DNA of 49,409 bases, from positions 1-49,409 of the forward strand of contig JACQZT010000402.1 of assembly GCA_016213755.1 (NCBI GenBank). Direction: 5' to 3'. Below, piece after piece: positions 33,142-42,548 of the stretch. Position 1 is the stretch's first letter. Every line of letters begins with the position of its first letter. The notes below the pieces were generated by a model that saw nothing but the letters and a program-made list of their open reading frames with translations, ran no database searches and was not told the origin of the DNA. A program made the position numbers and the translations under genes. This DNA is from Acidobacteriota bacterium. Its GTDB lineage: Bacteria; Acidobacteriota; Terriglobia; Bryobacterales; Bryobacteraceae.

Positions 33142-33966
33142 CGGGCGCACTCTTCGCGTGGAGGGCTTCTCTCCGGGCTTGTGGATCTGTACCCCGCCGT
33201 TGGTGGTGTGGAAGCGCAGGGGCGGGCCGCCGGCGCCGATCTTGGTGGAAACGCGCCTGTCGATCCGTCCCGTGACGTTCACCGGGAAACCGATGTGCAG
33301 GCCGCCGTTTACGGTGCCGGCCTCAAGCTGGGCGCCGTAGCCGCCGGGCATCTCGACATCCACGCCGCCGTTGGTTGTGCGCACGTCGAGAGAGTCGCCC
33401 TCCCAGCGGTCGCCGCTCAGTACGACGCCGACTCCGCCGTTTCGCGTGGTTCCCTGGACCTTGCCCGCCAGCCGGCTGAAATGGAGGCCGCCATTCACGG
33501 TGCTGGCGTCGAGGGCGCCGTGCAGGTCGCTGAGCGTGAGCCCGCCGTTGTGCGCCTTGGCGGTTACGCCGGTTCGGTGAGGAGCGAAGATCTCGAAGCT
33601 CACCGACCAGCCTTCCCGGTTGAGGTTGGACGGACCCTTGGCCGAGACGCGGCCGGACTGCGCGACCACCTTCACCTGGCCGGCGATGGATTTGGCGCGG
33701 GCTTCGCCGGCGGCCCAGGCTTCCACCCGCGCGCGGACCAGGATCTCGGGCTTGGACCAGCCCTTCACCTGGATGCCGCCGTTTGTGCCGGAGTCGATGC
33801 TGAGAGAGGGCGCGGAGGCCATGCTCTGCTCGCGCACCTCGCAGGAGCGGGCCTGGCGGTTGCCCCGGTTGCCTTTGCAGTCGAGCTGTTTGTCGGTGTT
33901 GTCGCGCATTTGCGCGGAGGCGAGCAGGCAGGCGCCCGCGAGAACGATGGCGGAACGTCGAAACAT
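33136..33966 (-). CDS. DUF4097-like beta-repeat exported protein
   Basis: A 276-residue protein starting at ATG 33966 behind GGAGGAGG, with a signal peptide (MFRRSAIVLAGACLLASAQ). The mature part is a ladder of repeats centred on NGG plus a hydrophobic residue: TNGGIQV, HNGGLTL, VNGGLHF, RNGGVGV, TNGGVDV, VNGGLHI and TNGGVQI. Such repeats are typical of DUF4097 'putative adhesin' proteins, which probably fold as a right-handed beta-solenoid. Function in the family is poorly known; envelope association is inferred. The open frame continues far upstream through the antisense of the next gene, but the ribosome-binding site and signal peptide settle the start. It is divergent from the TonB-receptor-like gene at 34069. 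Confidence 0.75.
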   Translation of the reverse strand: MFRRSAIVLAGACLLASAQMRDNTDKQLDCKGNRGNRQARSCEVREQSMASAPSLSIDSGTNGGIQVKGWSKPEILVRARVEAWAAGEARAKSIAGQVKVVAQSGRVSAKGPSNLNREGWSVSFEIFAPHRTGVTAKAHNGGLTLSDLHGALDASTVNGGLHFSRLAGKVQGTTRNGGVGVVLSGDRWEGDSLDVRTTNGGVDVEMPGGYGAQLEAGTVNGGLHIGFPVNVTGRIDRRVSTKIGAGGPPLRFHTTNGGVQIHKPGEKPSTRRVRPA

Positions 33967-34068
33967 AGGATCCTCCTCCGAGTTTAGACGGGGGAAGCCG
34001 GGTTTGGTTTGCCCCCAACGCCCGGGGTCCGACTCCGATAGAATGGACACTTGAAACGGAGGAAATCC

Positions 34069-37000
34069 ATGCGAGCATTCGTCGCTTTTTCGATCGGCGC
34101 CCTGGCTGTCACGCTGCTTTTCGCCCAGTCGACCGCCAATGTGGTCGGCACGGTGCGAGACCCGTCCGGCGGCGCGGTCCCCGGCGCCAAGGTCACCGCC
34201 GTGAACGTGCAGACCGGATTGCGACAGACGCGCGCCTCGGGCGCGGACGGAGCTTACTCGCTGCCACTGCTTTCGGTGGGGCAGTACCAACTGGAGGTGG
34301 AGAAGGAAGGCTTCCAGCGCTTCGTGCAGTCGGGCATCACGCTGGCCGTGAACGACAACGCGACTCTGGACGTGGTGCTTTCGGTGGGTTCGCTGTCGGA
34401 ATCGGTCACCGTGACCGGCGCGGCGCCGCTTCTGGAAACCCAGACCGGCACCATCCGCGGGCTGGTGGACCAGCAGCGCATCGTCGACCTGCCGCTCAAC
34501 GGCCGCCAGATCACGCAGTTGATGGCCATCCAGGCGGGCGTGATCCAGCGCTCGTCGGGAACCAGCGAGGGCGACGCCTTTGTGGTCAACGGCAGCCGCC
34601 AGAGCGGGGTTTACTTCCTGATGGACGGCGGCATGAATACGGACTCCTACCGCAACTACGGCGGCGTGTTTCCGAACCCGGACGCGGTGCAGGAGTTCAG
34701 CGTGCAGAAAAGCAATTTCAGCGCCGAATACGCCAACGCCACCGGGGCCGTGGTGAGCGTGGCCACCAAGTCCGGCACCAACGAGTTCCACGGCTCGGCG
34801 TTCGAATTCGTCCGCAACGGCGTGTTCAACGCGCGCAACTTTTTCGCGGCCCGCCGCGACTCGCTGAAGCGCTCGCAGTTCGGCGGCACCCTGGGCGGCC
34901 CGCTGATCAAGGACCGGTTATTCTTCTTCGGCTCCTACCAGGGGACGCGCACGCGCAGCGACCCGCAACTGACCCGCCAGTTCCTACCCACCGCCGCCAT
35001 GCGCGGCGGCGACTTCACCTCGCTCACCCGCGACATCAACGACCCGATCTCCAAGCAGCCGTTTCCCGGCCGCAGGATTCCGCTCAGCCGGCTGAACCCG
35101 GTGACGCTCAAAATGCTTCAGTACATACCGGACCCCGGAACTCCCGACGGCCAGCGTTTCGTGGGCGTGCCGCTCAAAACCCAGGAAGACGAGTACACCG
35201 CGAAAGCCGACGCCAATCTGGGCGCGCACCGCCTGATGGGACGCTACTTCCGGCAGCGCTTCGGGCGGCCCTTCACAGGGAAGACCGGCGATCTGGCCTC
35301 CATGTTCGCCTCCGAAGTGGGGCGTTCGACGCAGCCCTACAATCAGCTCACCCTGAGCGACATCTACACCGTCTCGCCGCAGTGGATCAACAGCCTGACC
35401 CTGGCGCTGCGCTGGCGGCGGACCTTCAACGACTGGTCCTCCATCAAGCTGCCCACCAGCTTCCGGGAAGCCGGAGTAAAGAACATCGCGGTGAAGGACC
35501 CGGTTTCGATCTATATCAGCGTGTCAGGCGGCTTTACCGCGCGCCCAGGCTGGAACTACGACAAGAAGGACTACGACGTCCACCTCTCGAACGTCTCCAC
35601 GCGCATGGCGGGCAGTCATGAGATCAAGTTCGGCGGAGAAATCCTGCGCTCGAAGAACGACATCCGCAACGACTACCGCACTATGGGGCTGTTCGTGTTC
35701 AACGGCAACATCACCAGCAACGCCTTCGCCGACTTCATGCTCGGCGAAGTCTACCAGTTCGACCAGGGCGGCGGCGAGTACAAGGAGCTCTACGGCACGC
35801 GCTGGGGGTTTTTCGCGCAAGACACCTGGCGGGCGACGTCCAACCTGACGCTCACCCTGGGTCTGCGCTGGGACCCCATGTTCCCCTTCCACGACACGCT
35901 GGGGCGGACCCAGTGCTTCGTGCCCGGCGCCAGTTCCACGCTCTTCCCCAAGGCGCCCAAGGGCTACCTGAACGACGGCGATCCGGGCTGTCCCGCGGGC
36001 GGCTTCAACCGCTACCTGGGACAGGTTGCGCCGCGTTTGGGCTTCGCCTGGCGCGCTCCGGGCGCCAAGACCGTGGTGCGCGGCGGCTTCGGACTGTTCT
36101 GGAATCCGCAGTTCACCGTGCTCTACAACGGTTTCGTCAACGCCGCTCCGTTCAGCCCGCAGGTGACGCGCTTCGGCGTGCGCTTTGAAGATCCGTACGA
36201 AACCGCGGGCAATCCCTTCCCCGCCAGTTTCGCGCCCTTCAAACCGCCCCAGGATGCGGCGTTCTTTACGCCCCTGGGAACGTTTGGAGCCTTTGCCGGC
36301 AATTTCCGGCCCAGCTACATGGAGACGTTTAACTTGACCGTGGAGCGGGAAGTGGCCCGCAACCTGGTGGCGCGCGCCAGCTACATCGGCACCCTGGGGC
36401 GGCGCCTCAGCTACACCGACGACCTGAACTACGCGCGCTACGCGCCCGGCGCCAGCACGCGCGACATCCAGCAGCGGCGGCCCTACAAGGACTTCGCCAG
36501 CATCCTGACCACGTACGCCGACAGCACTTCCAGTTACCACGGCCTGCAACTCAGCGTCGAGCGGCGCGTGAGCAACAACTTCTCGTTCGAAGCCAATTAC
36601 ACGTTCTCGAAGTCCATTGACGAGACGTCGGCGGACCAGACTCCACAGAACCCGTCGCAGACCATCCCCATGAACCTCGCCGCCAACCGCGGCGTTTCGG
36701 ATTTCGACCTGAAGCAGCGGCTGGTGGTTTCGCACGTGTGGGCGCTGCCGCGCCTCGGCGACCAGAACCCGTTCCTGCGCGGCGCCGTCGGGGGCTGGGA
36801 ATTCACCGGCATCACCACCCTGCGCAGCGGCTATCCGTTCTCGGTCTCGTCGGGCTCCGACCGCGCCTACGCGGGCCTAGGCTCAAACTTCGCCGACCTG
36901 GTGGGCAATCCGTTCCTGAGCGCCAGCCGGTCGCGCGCCGAGTTGATCGCGCAGTACTTCAACCCGGCCGCGTTCGCCCCCAACGCCATCGGAACCTTCG

Positions 37001-37242
37001 GCACCGCGCCCCGCAACCTGATGCGCGGTCCCGGTTCGGTGACCTTCGACATGGGGCTGATGAAGATCTTCCCCGTCGGGGAAAGGGTGAAGCTCCAGTT
37101 CCGGGCGGAACTGTTCAACGCCTTCAACACGCCGCGCTTCGGCACTCCCGTCAGTAACCAGAGCCTGTCCGCCCGGTTCGGCAAGATCGAGGGCGCCAGC
37201 GATCCGCGCATCGTGCAGTTCGCCATGAAGGTGTCGTTTTAG
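34069..37242 (+). CDS. Oar-type TonB-dependent-receptor-like protein 1
   Basis: A 1057-residue outer-membrane protein starting at ATG 34069 behind GGAGGA, with a signal peptide (VAFSIGALAVTLLFAQ). A carboxypeptidase-regulatory-like domain (about 25-110: GTVRDPSGGAVPGAKVTA, DGAYSLPLLSVGQYQLEV) precedes a plug domain (RIVDLPLNGRQITQL, about 145-250). A long beta-barrel follows, ending in a terminal phenylalanine (QFAMKVSF). This layout is the large Oar/CarboxypepD_reg family that is greatly expanded in Solibacter-like Acidobacteriota, often thought to take up oligosaccharides or peptides. Substrate unknown. A paralogue-like gene follows after about 60 bp. Confidence 0.88.
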   Translation: MRAFVAFSIGALAVTLLFAQSTANVVGTVRDPSGGAVPGAKVTAVNVQTGLRQTRASGADGAYSLPLLSVGQYQLEVEKEGFQRFVQSGITLAVNDNATLDVVLSVGSLSESVTVTGAAPLLETQTGTIRGLVDQQRIVDLPLNGRQITQLMAIQAGVIQRSSGTSEGDAFVVNGSRQSGVYFLMDGGMNTDSYRNYGGVFPNPDAVQEFSVQKSNFSAEYANATGAVVSVATKSGTNEFHGSAFEFVRNGVFNARNFFAARRDSLKRSQFGGTLGGPLIKDRLFFFGSYQGTRTRSDPQLTRQFLPTAAMRGGDFTSLTRDINDPISKQPFPGRRIPLSRLNPVTLKMLQYIPDPGTPDGQRFVGVPLKTQEDEYTAKADANLGAHRLMGRYFRQRFGRPFTGKTGDLASMFASEVGRSTQPYNQLTLSDIYTVSPQWINSLTLALRWRRTFNDWSSIKLPTSFREAGVKNIAVKDPVSIYISVSGGFTARPGWNYDKKDYDVHLSNVSTRMAGSHEIKFGGEILRSKNDIRNDYRTMGLFVFNGNITSNAFADFMLGEVYQFDQGGGEYKELYGTRWGFFAQDTWRATSNLTLTLGLRWDPMFPFHDTLGRTQCFVPGASSTLFPKAPKGYLNDGDPGCPAGGFNRYLGQVAPRLGFAWRAPGAKTVVRGGFGLFWNPQFTVLYNGFVNAAPFSPQVTRFGVRFEDPYETAGNPFPASFAPFKPPQDAAFFTPLGTFGAFAGNFRPSYMETFNLTVEREVARNLVARASYIGTLGRRLSYTDDLNYARYAPGASTRDIQQRRPYKDFASILTTYADSTSSYHGLQLSVERRVSNNFSFEANYTFSKSIDETSADQTPQNPSQTIPMNLAANRGVSDFDLKQRLVVSHVWALPRLGDQNPFLRGAVGGWEFTGITTLRSGYPFSVSSGSDRAYAGLGSNFADLVGNPFLSASRSRAELIAQYFNPAAFAPNAIGTFGTAPRNLMRGPGSVTFDMGLMKIFPVGERVKLQFRAELFNAFNTPRFGTPVSNQSLSARFGKIEGASDPRIVQFAMKVSF

Positions 37243-37303
37243 AGCGGCGGTGTAGCGCTTGCGGCGCACTGCCGGCTTCCGATACCATTCTTCCGAGCAA
37301 CGT

Positions 37304-40300
37304 ATGAGAACTCGAATCTCGCTTCTACTCCTGGTCGCCCTGCTGCTGTCCGCGCAGTTTGCCGCCGCGCAGACGCTGGGCAAAATCCAAGGTACGGTCA
37401 AGGACGCCACGGGAGCGGTGGTTCCCGGGGCCAAAGTCAAGGCCACTCACATCTCGACGGCCGGCGTGTTCACCACGACCACGAACGAAGTCGGCTTCTA
37501 CCAGTTTCCGGCCGCACAAAACGGCCAGTGGAACATCGCGATCGAAGCCTCCGGGATGGAGTCCTTCAAAGGCGCGTTCCTGCTCCAGACCGGCGCCACC
37601 GCGGTCGTCGATGCCAGCCTGAAGGTCGGCGCGGCGGCTACCGAGATTACCGTCACCGGCGATGTCGCCCCCCTGGTGACCACCACCGCGCCCACACTGG
37701 CTCAGATCACCGACCGCGCCCGCATCGATCAGTTGCCCATCAGCGGGCGCATGTTCCAGTCGCTGGTTATGCAGACCACGCCGGGGATCGACGGCGAGTC
37801 GATGGTGCCGCGCGTGTGGGGCATCCGCTGGGGCGTCGAGTTTCTTCAGGACGGCGCGGTGCTGGCCAACCGCGACACGGGCGAAATCGCCGGCCGCCCG
37901 CCGGGGATGGACACCATCGAGGAGTTCCGCGTGGAGACCAGCAACTCGTCGGCCAAGCTGAACCGGCCCGGCACGGTCATCGTCAACACCCGCGGCGGCA
38001 CCAACCAGTTCCACGGCACGCTGTTCGAAGTGGCGCGCAACAACAATCTGGGTTTCGGCGTGGCTCGCACCCGGCAGGACTTTTCCTCGCGCCCCTCTCA
38101 CCTGGTGCGCAACGAGTTCGGCGCCTCGGGCGGCGGCCCGGTGTATCTGCCGAAACTCCACAACGGCAAGAACAGGACTTTCTGGTTCGCGTCGTATGAA
38201 GCTTACCGCAACATGAGCGCCGGCACGAAGCGCGCAGCCCTTCCTCGCGAAGAGTGGCGCAAGGGCGATTTCAGCAGCCTGGAGAACGCCAGCGGACGCA
38301 AGTTCACCCTGTACGACCCTTGGAGCACCGGGCCGGCCGCCGCCAACTGGGCGCGCCTGCCCTACACCAACAACCAGATCCCCATGAGCCGGCAGAGTCC
38401 GCTGGCCAAGTACCTGTATAGCGTCACTCCGATTCCGAACATGCCGGAAGTGAATCCGCTGGTGGCCAACAATTACGTGTATCCCGCCCCTAACAACCGC
38501 ATGGAATGGACCCTGACAGCCAAGGTGGATCACCGCATATCGGACCGCGACCAGTTGACCGTCCGGTTCACCAAGGGCGTGCGCGACTCCTTCGCGCAGT
38601 CCGGCAACAACAACTCTCCCACCACGCTCGACCGCTCGGCCAACGGCAACTGGCGGCCCATTCGCAACTACACCGGCGTCATCAATTGGAACCACACGTT
38701 TTCGCCCACGTTCTTTTCCGAGACTTCGTTCAACGTCGGCTCGGAAGACCTGAACTTCTTCAACGTGGGCGACGACAAGAAGTGGGCGGACACCCTGGGG
38801 TTGCCGAATCCCTTTGACGAATATGGCTTCCCGAACATGACCGGCACGGGCGTCGGGATGGAGTACATCACCGCCGCCAACCGGCGCAACGCCATCAACC
38901 AGATCTACAACTTCGACGAGAACCTGACCAAGATCCATGGGCGCCACGAATTCCAGTTCGGCGGCCGCATGCGGTACGAGGCGCTGAACATCCTGCCCGA
39001 CCAGCAGATGGTGCAGGGCGCCTACGGCTTTTCCAGCCAGGGGACGGGGCTGTTCGACCCGACCTCGGGCTCGGCTTACTCCGCAGTCCCATTCACCGGC
39101 CATCAATCGGCGGACGTCTTCATCGGGCTGCTGCAAAGTTACCGCGTGCAGTTCGTGCGCAAGTGGTACACCGGCTGGGACGGTTCGCTTTCCGGGTATT
39201 TCCAGGACAACTTCCGCGTCAACTCGCGCCTGACTCTAAACCTCGGTATGCGCTACGAGTTGTTCATCCCGCTGCGCGAGGCCAACAACGTCCTGACCGG
39301 CTTCGACAAGAACAGCAAGACGATCATCAACGGCGCCGATTGGGAAACCATGTATAAAGAAGGTGCCACCACTCCGGCCATCCAGAAGATCTACACCGAC
39401 ATCGGCATGAAGTTCGGCCGGCCTTCCGATTTCGGCCTGCCGGCCAAGCTGATGTATCTCAATAAGCTGGATTTCAACCCGCGCGCCGGCTTTGCCTACC
39501 GCCTCACCACGGGCCGGCGCCCAATGGTGGTCCGCGGCGGCTATGGCCTCTACGCCTACGACATGCCGCTGCGCGCCTTCGACGCCCGTGCGCGGTCGAA
39601 CCCGCCCACCACGGCGGCGTTTACCTACTCCATCAGCAACTCGTCCCAGACCCCCGATCTGTTGCCTTCCTGGGGTCTGCGCTCGGCGCCGCAGTACATC
39701 GCCGGCGTCAACACGAGAGGCGTGATCGATACCAACAAGCCGGGCAGCGTGTCGCGCGGCGATTCCCGCATCAGCTACTTCTCTCCGCGCCAGCCCACTT
39801 CCCGCGCCCACGAGTGGAACCTGACCTTTGAGCGCGAAGTGTGGGACAACACCGTGGCGCGCGCGGGCTACGTCGGCACGCACGGGTCGCGCATGGATAT
39901 GTACCACTCCTACAACCAGTCGCCAAGCAGCTTCATCTGGTACTCCACCACCGGGCTGCCGCTGCCTACCGGCATCTACTCCGGCACCGCGACGCGCGCC
40001 TTCGAACAGACCGTGTATGGAGACATCGAGGAATATCGAAAGGCTGGATGGTCCAACGCGCAGAGCTTCCAGTTCGAATTGCAGCGCCGCTATTCGAAGG
40101 GCTACGGCTTCCAGGTGTTCTACGTCATGAGCAACAACTTCCGCGCCGGCGGCAACGGCTGGTCGGATTCCATCGTGCCCTCGACGAACGTGTTTATGCC
40201 GGGCGCCGTGCCGACGGACTTCAACCAGCTCGCGCGGTTCCTGTACTACATGCGGGATACCGACATCCCCAAGCACCGCATCAACTACAACTGGATCCTC

Positions 40301-40993
40301 GACCTGCCGTTCGGCAAGGGAAAAGCAATCGCAGGCACTGCTGGTCCGGTGCTCAACCGCGTCGTCGGCGGGTGGCAGTTGGCGGGACAGGGCTCGTTCA
40401 CCAGTTCCTGGTGGAGCCTGCCAACCTCGAACTGGCTCACGCCGAACCCGGTCGAGATCTACGGCACCAAGTATCCCATCAAGGATTGCCGCAGCGGCAC
40501 GTGCTTCGACGGCTACCTGTACTATAACGGCTACATTCCGGCCAACCGCATCAACAGCACCGACCCGCGGACCGGAAAGCCGAACGGCGTCATGGGCGTG
40601 CCGGACAGCTACAAGCCCTCCCACGTGCCCTTCATCCAGATGCCCAAGGACGGCGGCAGCCCGTCGGACCCGAACTATCCCTACTACGACAGCAACACGG
40701 TCTGGATTCCGATGAAGAACGGCACCACGCAGCGCACCTCGTTCAGTAACAACCTGAATCCCTGGCGCAACCAGGTGGCCATGGGGCTGTTCAACTGGGG
40801 TCTGAGCACGTCTCTGTTCAAAGTGATCCCGGTCACCGAGCGCGTGTCCTTCCGCTTGAACGTGGACTTCTTCAGCGTTTTGAACATGCCGGGCATCCCG
40901 AAGACGCCCTCTAGCGGCACGGGAATCATCGATGCGTCGGTGTCGGGCAATAGCGCCCGCGCGCTGCAATTTGGTTTGCGGTTGCAGTGGTAG
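37304..40993 (+). CDS. Oar-type TonB-dependent-receptor-like protein 2
   Basis: A 1229-residue outer-membrane protein. ATG 37304 is chosen because a good signal peptide begins there (RTRISLLLLVALLLSAQFAAAQ). Domain order repeats that of its neighbour: regulatory domain (GTVKDATGAVVPGAKVKA, EVGFYQFPAAQNGQW), plug region (RIDQLPISGRMFQSLV), then a barrel ending in a terminal aromatic (QFGLRLQW). The barrel is notably longer than the first protein's and diverges in sequence, so the pair are related but not a recent duplication. Co-transcription with the first gene is likely, since only 61 bp separate stop and start. Confidence 0.88.
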   Translation: MRTRISLLLLVALLLSAQFAAAQTLGKIQGTVKDATGAVVPGAKVKATHISTAGVFTTTTNEVGFYQFPAAQNGQWNIAIEASGMESFKGAFLLQTGATAVVDASLKVGAAATEITVTGDVAPLVTTTAPTLAQITDRARIDQLPISGRMFQSLVMQTTPGIDGESMVPRVWGIRWGVEFLQDGAVLANRDTGEIAGRPPGMDTIEEFRVETSNSSAKLNRPGTVIVNTRGGTNQFHGTLFEVARNNNLGFGVARTRQDFSSRPSHLVRNEFGASGGGPVYLPKLHNGKNRTFWFASYEAYRNMSAGTKRAALPREEWRKGDFSSLENASGRKFTLYDPWSTGPAAANWARLPYTNNQIPMSRQSPLAKYLYSVTPIPNMPEVNPLVANNYVYPAPNNRMEWTLTAKVDHRISDRDQLTVRFTKGVRDSFAQSGNNNSPTTLDRSANGNWRPIRNYTGVINWNHTFSPTFFSETSFNVGSEDLNFFNVGDDKKWADTLGLPNPFDEYGFPNMTGTGVGMEYITAANRRNAINQIYNFDENLTKIHGRHEFQFGGRMRYEALNILPDQQMVQGAYGFSSQGTGLFDPTSGSAYSAVPFTGHQSADVFIGLLQSYRVQFVRKWYTGWDGSLSGYFQDNFRVNSRLTLNLGMRYELFIPLREANNVLTGFDKNSKTIINGADWETMYKEGATTPAIQKIYTDIGMKFGRPSDFGLPAKLMYLNKLDFNPRAGFAYRLTTGRRPMVVRGGYGLYAYDMPLRAFDARARSNPPTTAAFTYSISNSSQTPDLLPSWGLRSAPQYIAGVNTRGVIDTNKPGSVSRGDSRISYFSPRQPTSRAHEWNLTFEREVWDNTVARAGYVGTHGSRMDMYHSYNQSPSSFIWYSTTGLPLPTGIYSGTATRAFEQTVYGDIEEYRKAGWSNAQSFQFELQRRYSKGYGFQVFYVMSNNFRAGGNGWSDSIVPSTNVFMPGAVPTDFNQLARFLYYMRDTDIPKHRINYNWILDLPFGKGKAIAGTAGPVLNRVVGGWQLAGQGSFTSSWWSLPTSNWLTPNPVEIYGTKYPIKDCRSGTCFDGYLYYNGYIPANRINSTDPRTGKPNGVMGVPDSYKPSHVPFIQMPKDGGSPSDPNYPYYDSNTVWIPMKNGTTQRTSFSNNLNPWRNQVAMGLFNWGLSTSLFKVIPVTERVSFRLNVDFFSVLNMPGIPKTPSSGTGIIDASVSGNSARALQFGLRLQW

Positions 40994-41017
40994 GGCGCTG
41001 AGCTTCCCTTTTGTTAG

Positions 41018-41063
41018 CCGCAAATGAACGCGAATAAAGATTTGATTTCGCGTTCATTCGCGG
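41018..41063. terminator. Long inverted repeat between convergent genes (bidirectional terminator-like)
   Basis: Two 17-base arms (41018-41034 and 41047-41063) pair with one mismatch around a 12-base AT-rich loop. The arm core AATGAACGCGAA is palindromically repeated. It fills almost all of the 71 bp between the ends of two convergent genes, so it could end both transcripts, although neither side has a strong T-run. Confidence 0.65.
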
Positions 41064-41064
41064 C

Positions 41065-41406
41065 CTATAGAATTCCGAGGGTTTCCACAATTCCATCCAG
41101 GTCCGCGCGGCGGATCAGGACAGGGGCGCGCATATCGGCCGGCGCCGGGCGTTCGTCGAAGGCCTGGAAGAGCGCGGTTTTCACGATGGCGTAACGCTCG
41201 TTCCCGCGCAAGTCGAAGGCCCGGTCGCGCTCCCAGCCGGCGGCCACTTCGTGCGGCAGCAGCACCGACACGGCAGACGACGTCCGCCGGTCGGCGCTTA
41301 CCTCAAACACGAACTCGGTATTGTCGGAGCGAGTGCTCTGCCCCTGGTAGCAATACTCATACACGTAGCCGCTCCGCGCGGCATAGGTTTTCCACCGTCC
41401 CAGCAT
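41065..41406 (-). CDS. Small protein of unknown function
   Basis: A 113-residue soluble protein I do not recognise. It begins MLGRWKTYAARSGYVYEYCYQG, is rich in arginine and aromatic residues, and predicts as mixed strand and helix without signal peptide or membrane span. It is convergent to the receptor gene across an inverted repeat and divergent from the BNR-like gene at about 41450. Confidence 0.55.
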   Translation of the reverse strand: MLGRWKTYAARSGYVYEYCYQGQSTRSDNTEFVFEVSADRRTSSAVSVLLPHEVAAGWERDRAFDLRGNERYAIVKTALFQAFDERPAPADMRAPVLIRRADLDGIVETLGIL

Positions 41407-41434
41407 CGGTAGTCGGATTCTAACACGGGCGCGC

Positions 41435-41440
41435 TACAAT
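41435..41440 (+). promoter_or_regulatory. Possible -10 box (TACAAT) close to the start of the BNR-like gene
   Basis: TACAAT ends 11 bp before ATG 41452 and 2 bp before ATG 41443. If used, transcription would begin around 41447, making ATG 41452 the true start of a leaderless message. Confidence 0.35.
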
Positions 41441-41451
41441 CGATGTACGCT

Positions 41452-42231
41452 ATGCGCCTTGTGTCGCTGCTGGCCGCCGCTCAGTCGCTGATCTACCAGG
41501 GGCAGCCTCTGCGGATTCCCTTCCAGTGCGGCGAGGACGACATTCACGCTCTCGGCCTGGACTGCACGGCGGAGGCTCCCTGCGCGGTCTTCCTGGAGCT
41601 GACCGGACTGGAGATCGCCGGCGCGAAGATCTTCGCTTCCGGCAACCTCCACACGGCGACCACGACGCTGGCCTCCATCCTGCTGGCCAGCGAGGACGAA
41701 GGCAAGACCTGGACCGAGCCGCACGAGCGCATTCGCTCGGCCGGCCTGGAGCAGATCCAGTTTGTCGATTTCGAGCGCGGCTGGGTGGCCGGGCAGCAGT
41801 TGCAGGCGGTCCCGCGCGATCCGTTCTTTCTGGTCACCACCGACGGCGGCAAGAGCTGGCGGCGCCGTCCGGTGGCGGGCGAAGGGCAGGTCGGCGCCAT
41901 CGAGCAATTCTGGTTCGATTCCCGGACCGACGGGCTGGTGGCGATCGATCGCATGCAGTCGGCCGAAACCGGCGCGCGCCATTCGATCTACGAAAGCCGG
42001 ACGGGCGGGGAAGGCTGGAGTATTCGCGAGGTCAGCGCGCGGCCCCTGAAGCTGAAACGCGCCGCTGGCCAGAACCCGGATCGCCGTCTGCGGGCCGACG
42101 CGCGGAGCAAGTCGTTTGTCCTGGAACGCAGGACGGGCGGGCGCTGGCAGATCCTGGCGAGTTTTCTGGTCGAAACCGGCGTCTGCCGCCCGCCGCCCGA
42201 ACCAGAACCCGCCCCGCCGCAGGGTCAGTAA
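41452..42231 (+). CDS. BNR/Asp-box beta-propeller-like protein
   Basis: About 259 residues. The N-terminus (MRLVSLLAAAQSLIYQGQ) could be a weak signal peptide. Asp-box-like motifs SEDEGKTW, TTDGGKSW and GGEGW recur at blade spacing, as in BNR-repeat/sialidase-fold or YCF48-like proteins, suggesting a short or partial beta-propeller. The first of two in-frame ATGs (41443) is possible, but the second is preferred because of the nearby -10 box. The proline-rich C-terminus (PPPEPEPAPPQ) looks like a tether. Function unknown; enzyme activity is not implied because the sialidase catalytic residues are not evident. Confidence 0.65.
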   Translation: MRLVSLLAAAQSLIYQGQPLRIPFQCGEDDIHALGLDCTAEAPCAVFLELTGLEIAGAKIFASGNLHTATTTLASILLASEDEGKTWTEPHERIRSAGLEQIQFVDFERGWVAGQQLQAVPRDPFFLVTTDGGKSWRRRPVAGEGQVGAIEQFWFDSRTDGLVAIDRMQSAETGARHSIYESRTGGEGWSIREVSARPLKLKRAAGQNPDRRLRADARSKSFVLERRTGGRWQILASFLVETGVCRPPPEPEPAPPQGQ

Positions 42232-42503
42232 GGAAGCCGCAACTGCCGGCGCTCGAAGTACATCCGGCGCGAGGTGCCGGCGTCGCCGGGCTGGTGGAGC
42301 AGCACCCGCCCGCCGAAGCGTTCGGCCAGCGTGCGGGCCACGGTCCGTTCCGGATCGGAATCGTCGAGCGGAGGTCCGCCGGTTTCCCGAATCCAATCTT
42401 CGGTGGCCTGGTTCAATCGCGCTTCAAGTTTCCCGTCGGCCGACACCCAGACACCTTGCCGCAAGAATGCCTTGCGGCCATCGATCTGAACAAGCAAGCC
42501 CAT
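42225..42503 (-). CDS. Small protein of unknown function
   Basis: A 92-residue soluble protein of no family I recognise (MGLLVQIDGRKAFLRQGVWVS at the start, a charged middle, FERRQLRLPY at the end). It overlaps the convergent BNR-like gene by 7 nt. Its ATG lies at the base of the terminator that ends the upstream OmpA-domain gene, so it either has its own promoter near the terminator or depends on read-through. Reality as a gene is moderately supported by codon bias. Confidence 0.5.
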   Translation of the reverse strand: MGLLVQIDGRKAFLRQGVWVSADGKLEARLNQATEDWIRETGGPPLDDSDPERTVARTLAERFGGRVLLHQPGDAGTSRRMYFERRQLRLPY

Positions 42504-42542
42504 AAAGAGAAAGACTCCGCCCCCCTTGCGGAGGGCGGAGTC
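42504..42542 (-). terminator. Intrinsic terminator of the OmpA-domain gene
   Basis: GACTCCGCCC (42513-42522) and GGGCGGAGTC (42533-42542) form a perfect 10-bp stem. On the minus strand a pyrimidine-rich TTTCTCTTT follows. It lies 6 bp after the stop codon of the 42549-45557 gene. Confidence 0.8.
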
Positions 42543-42548
42543 TTGTCC

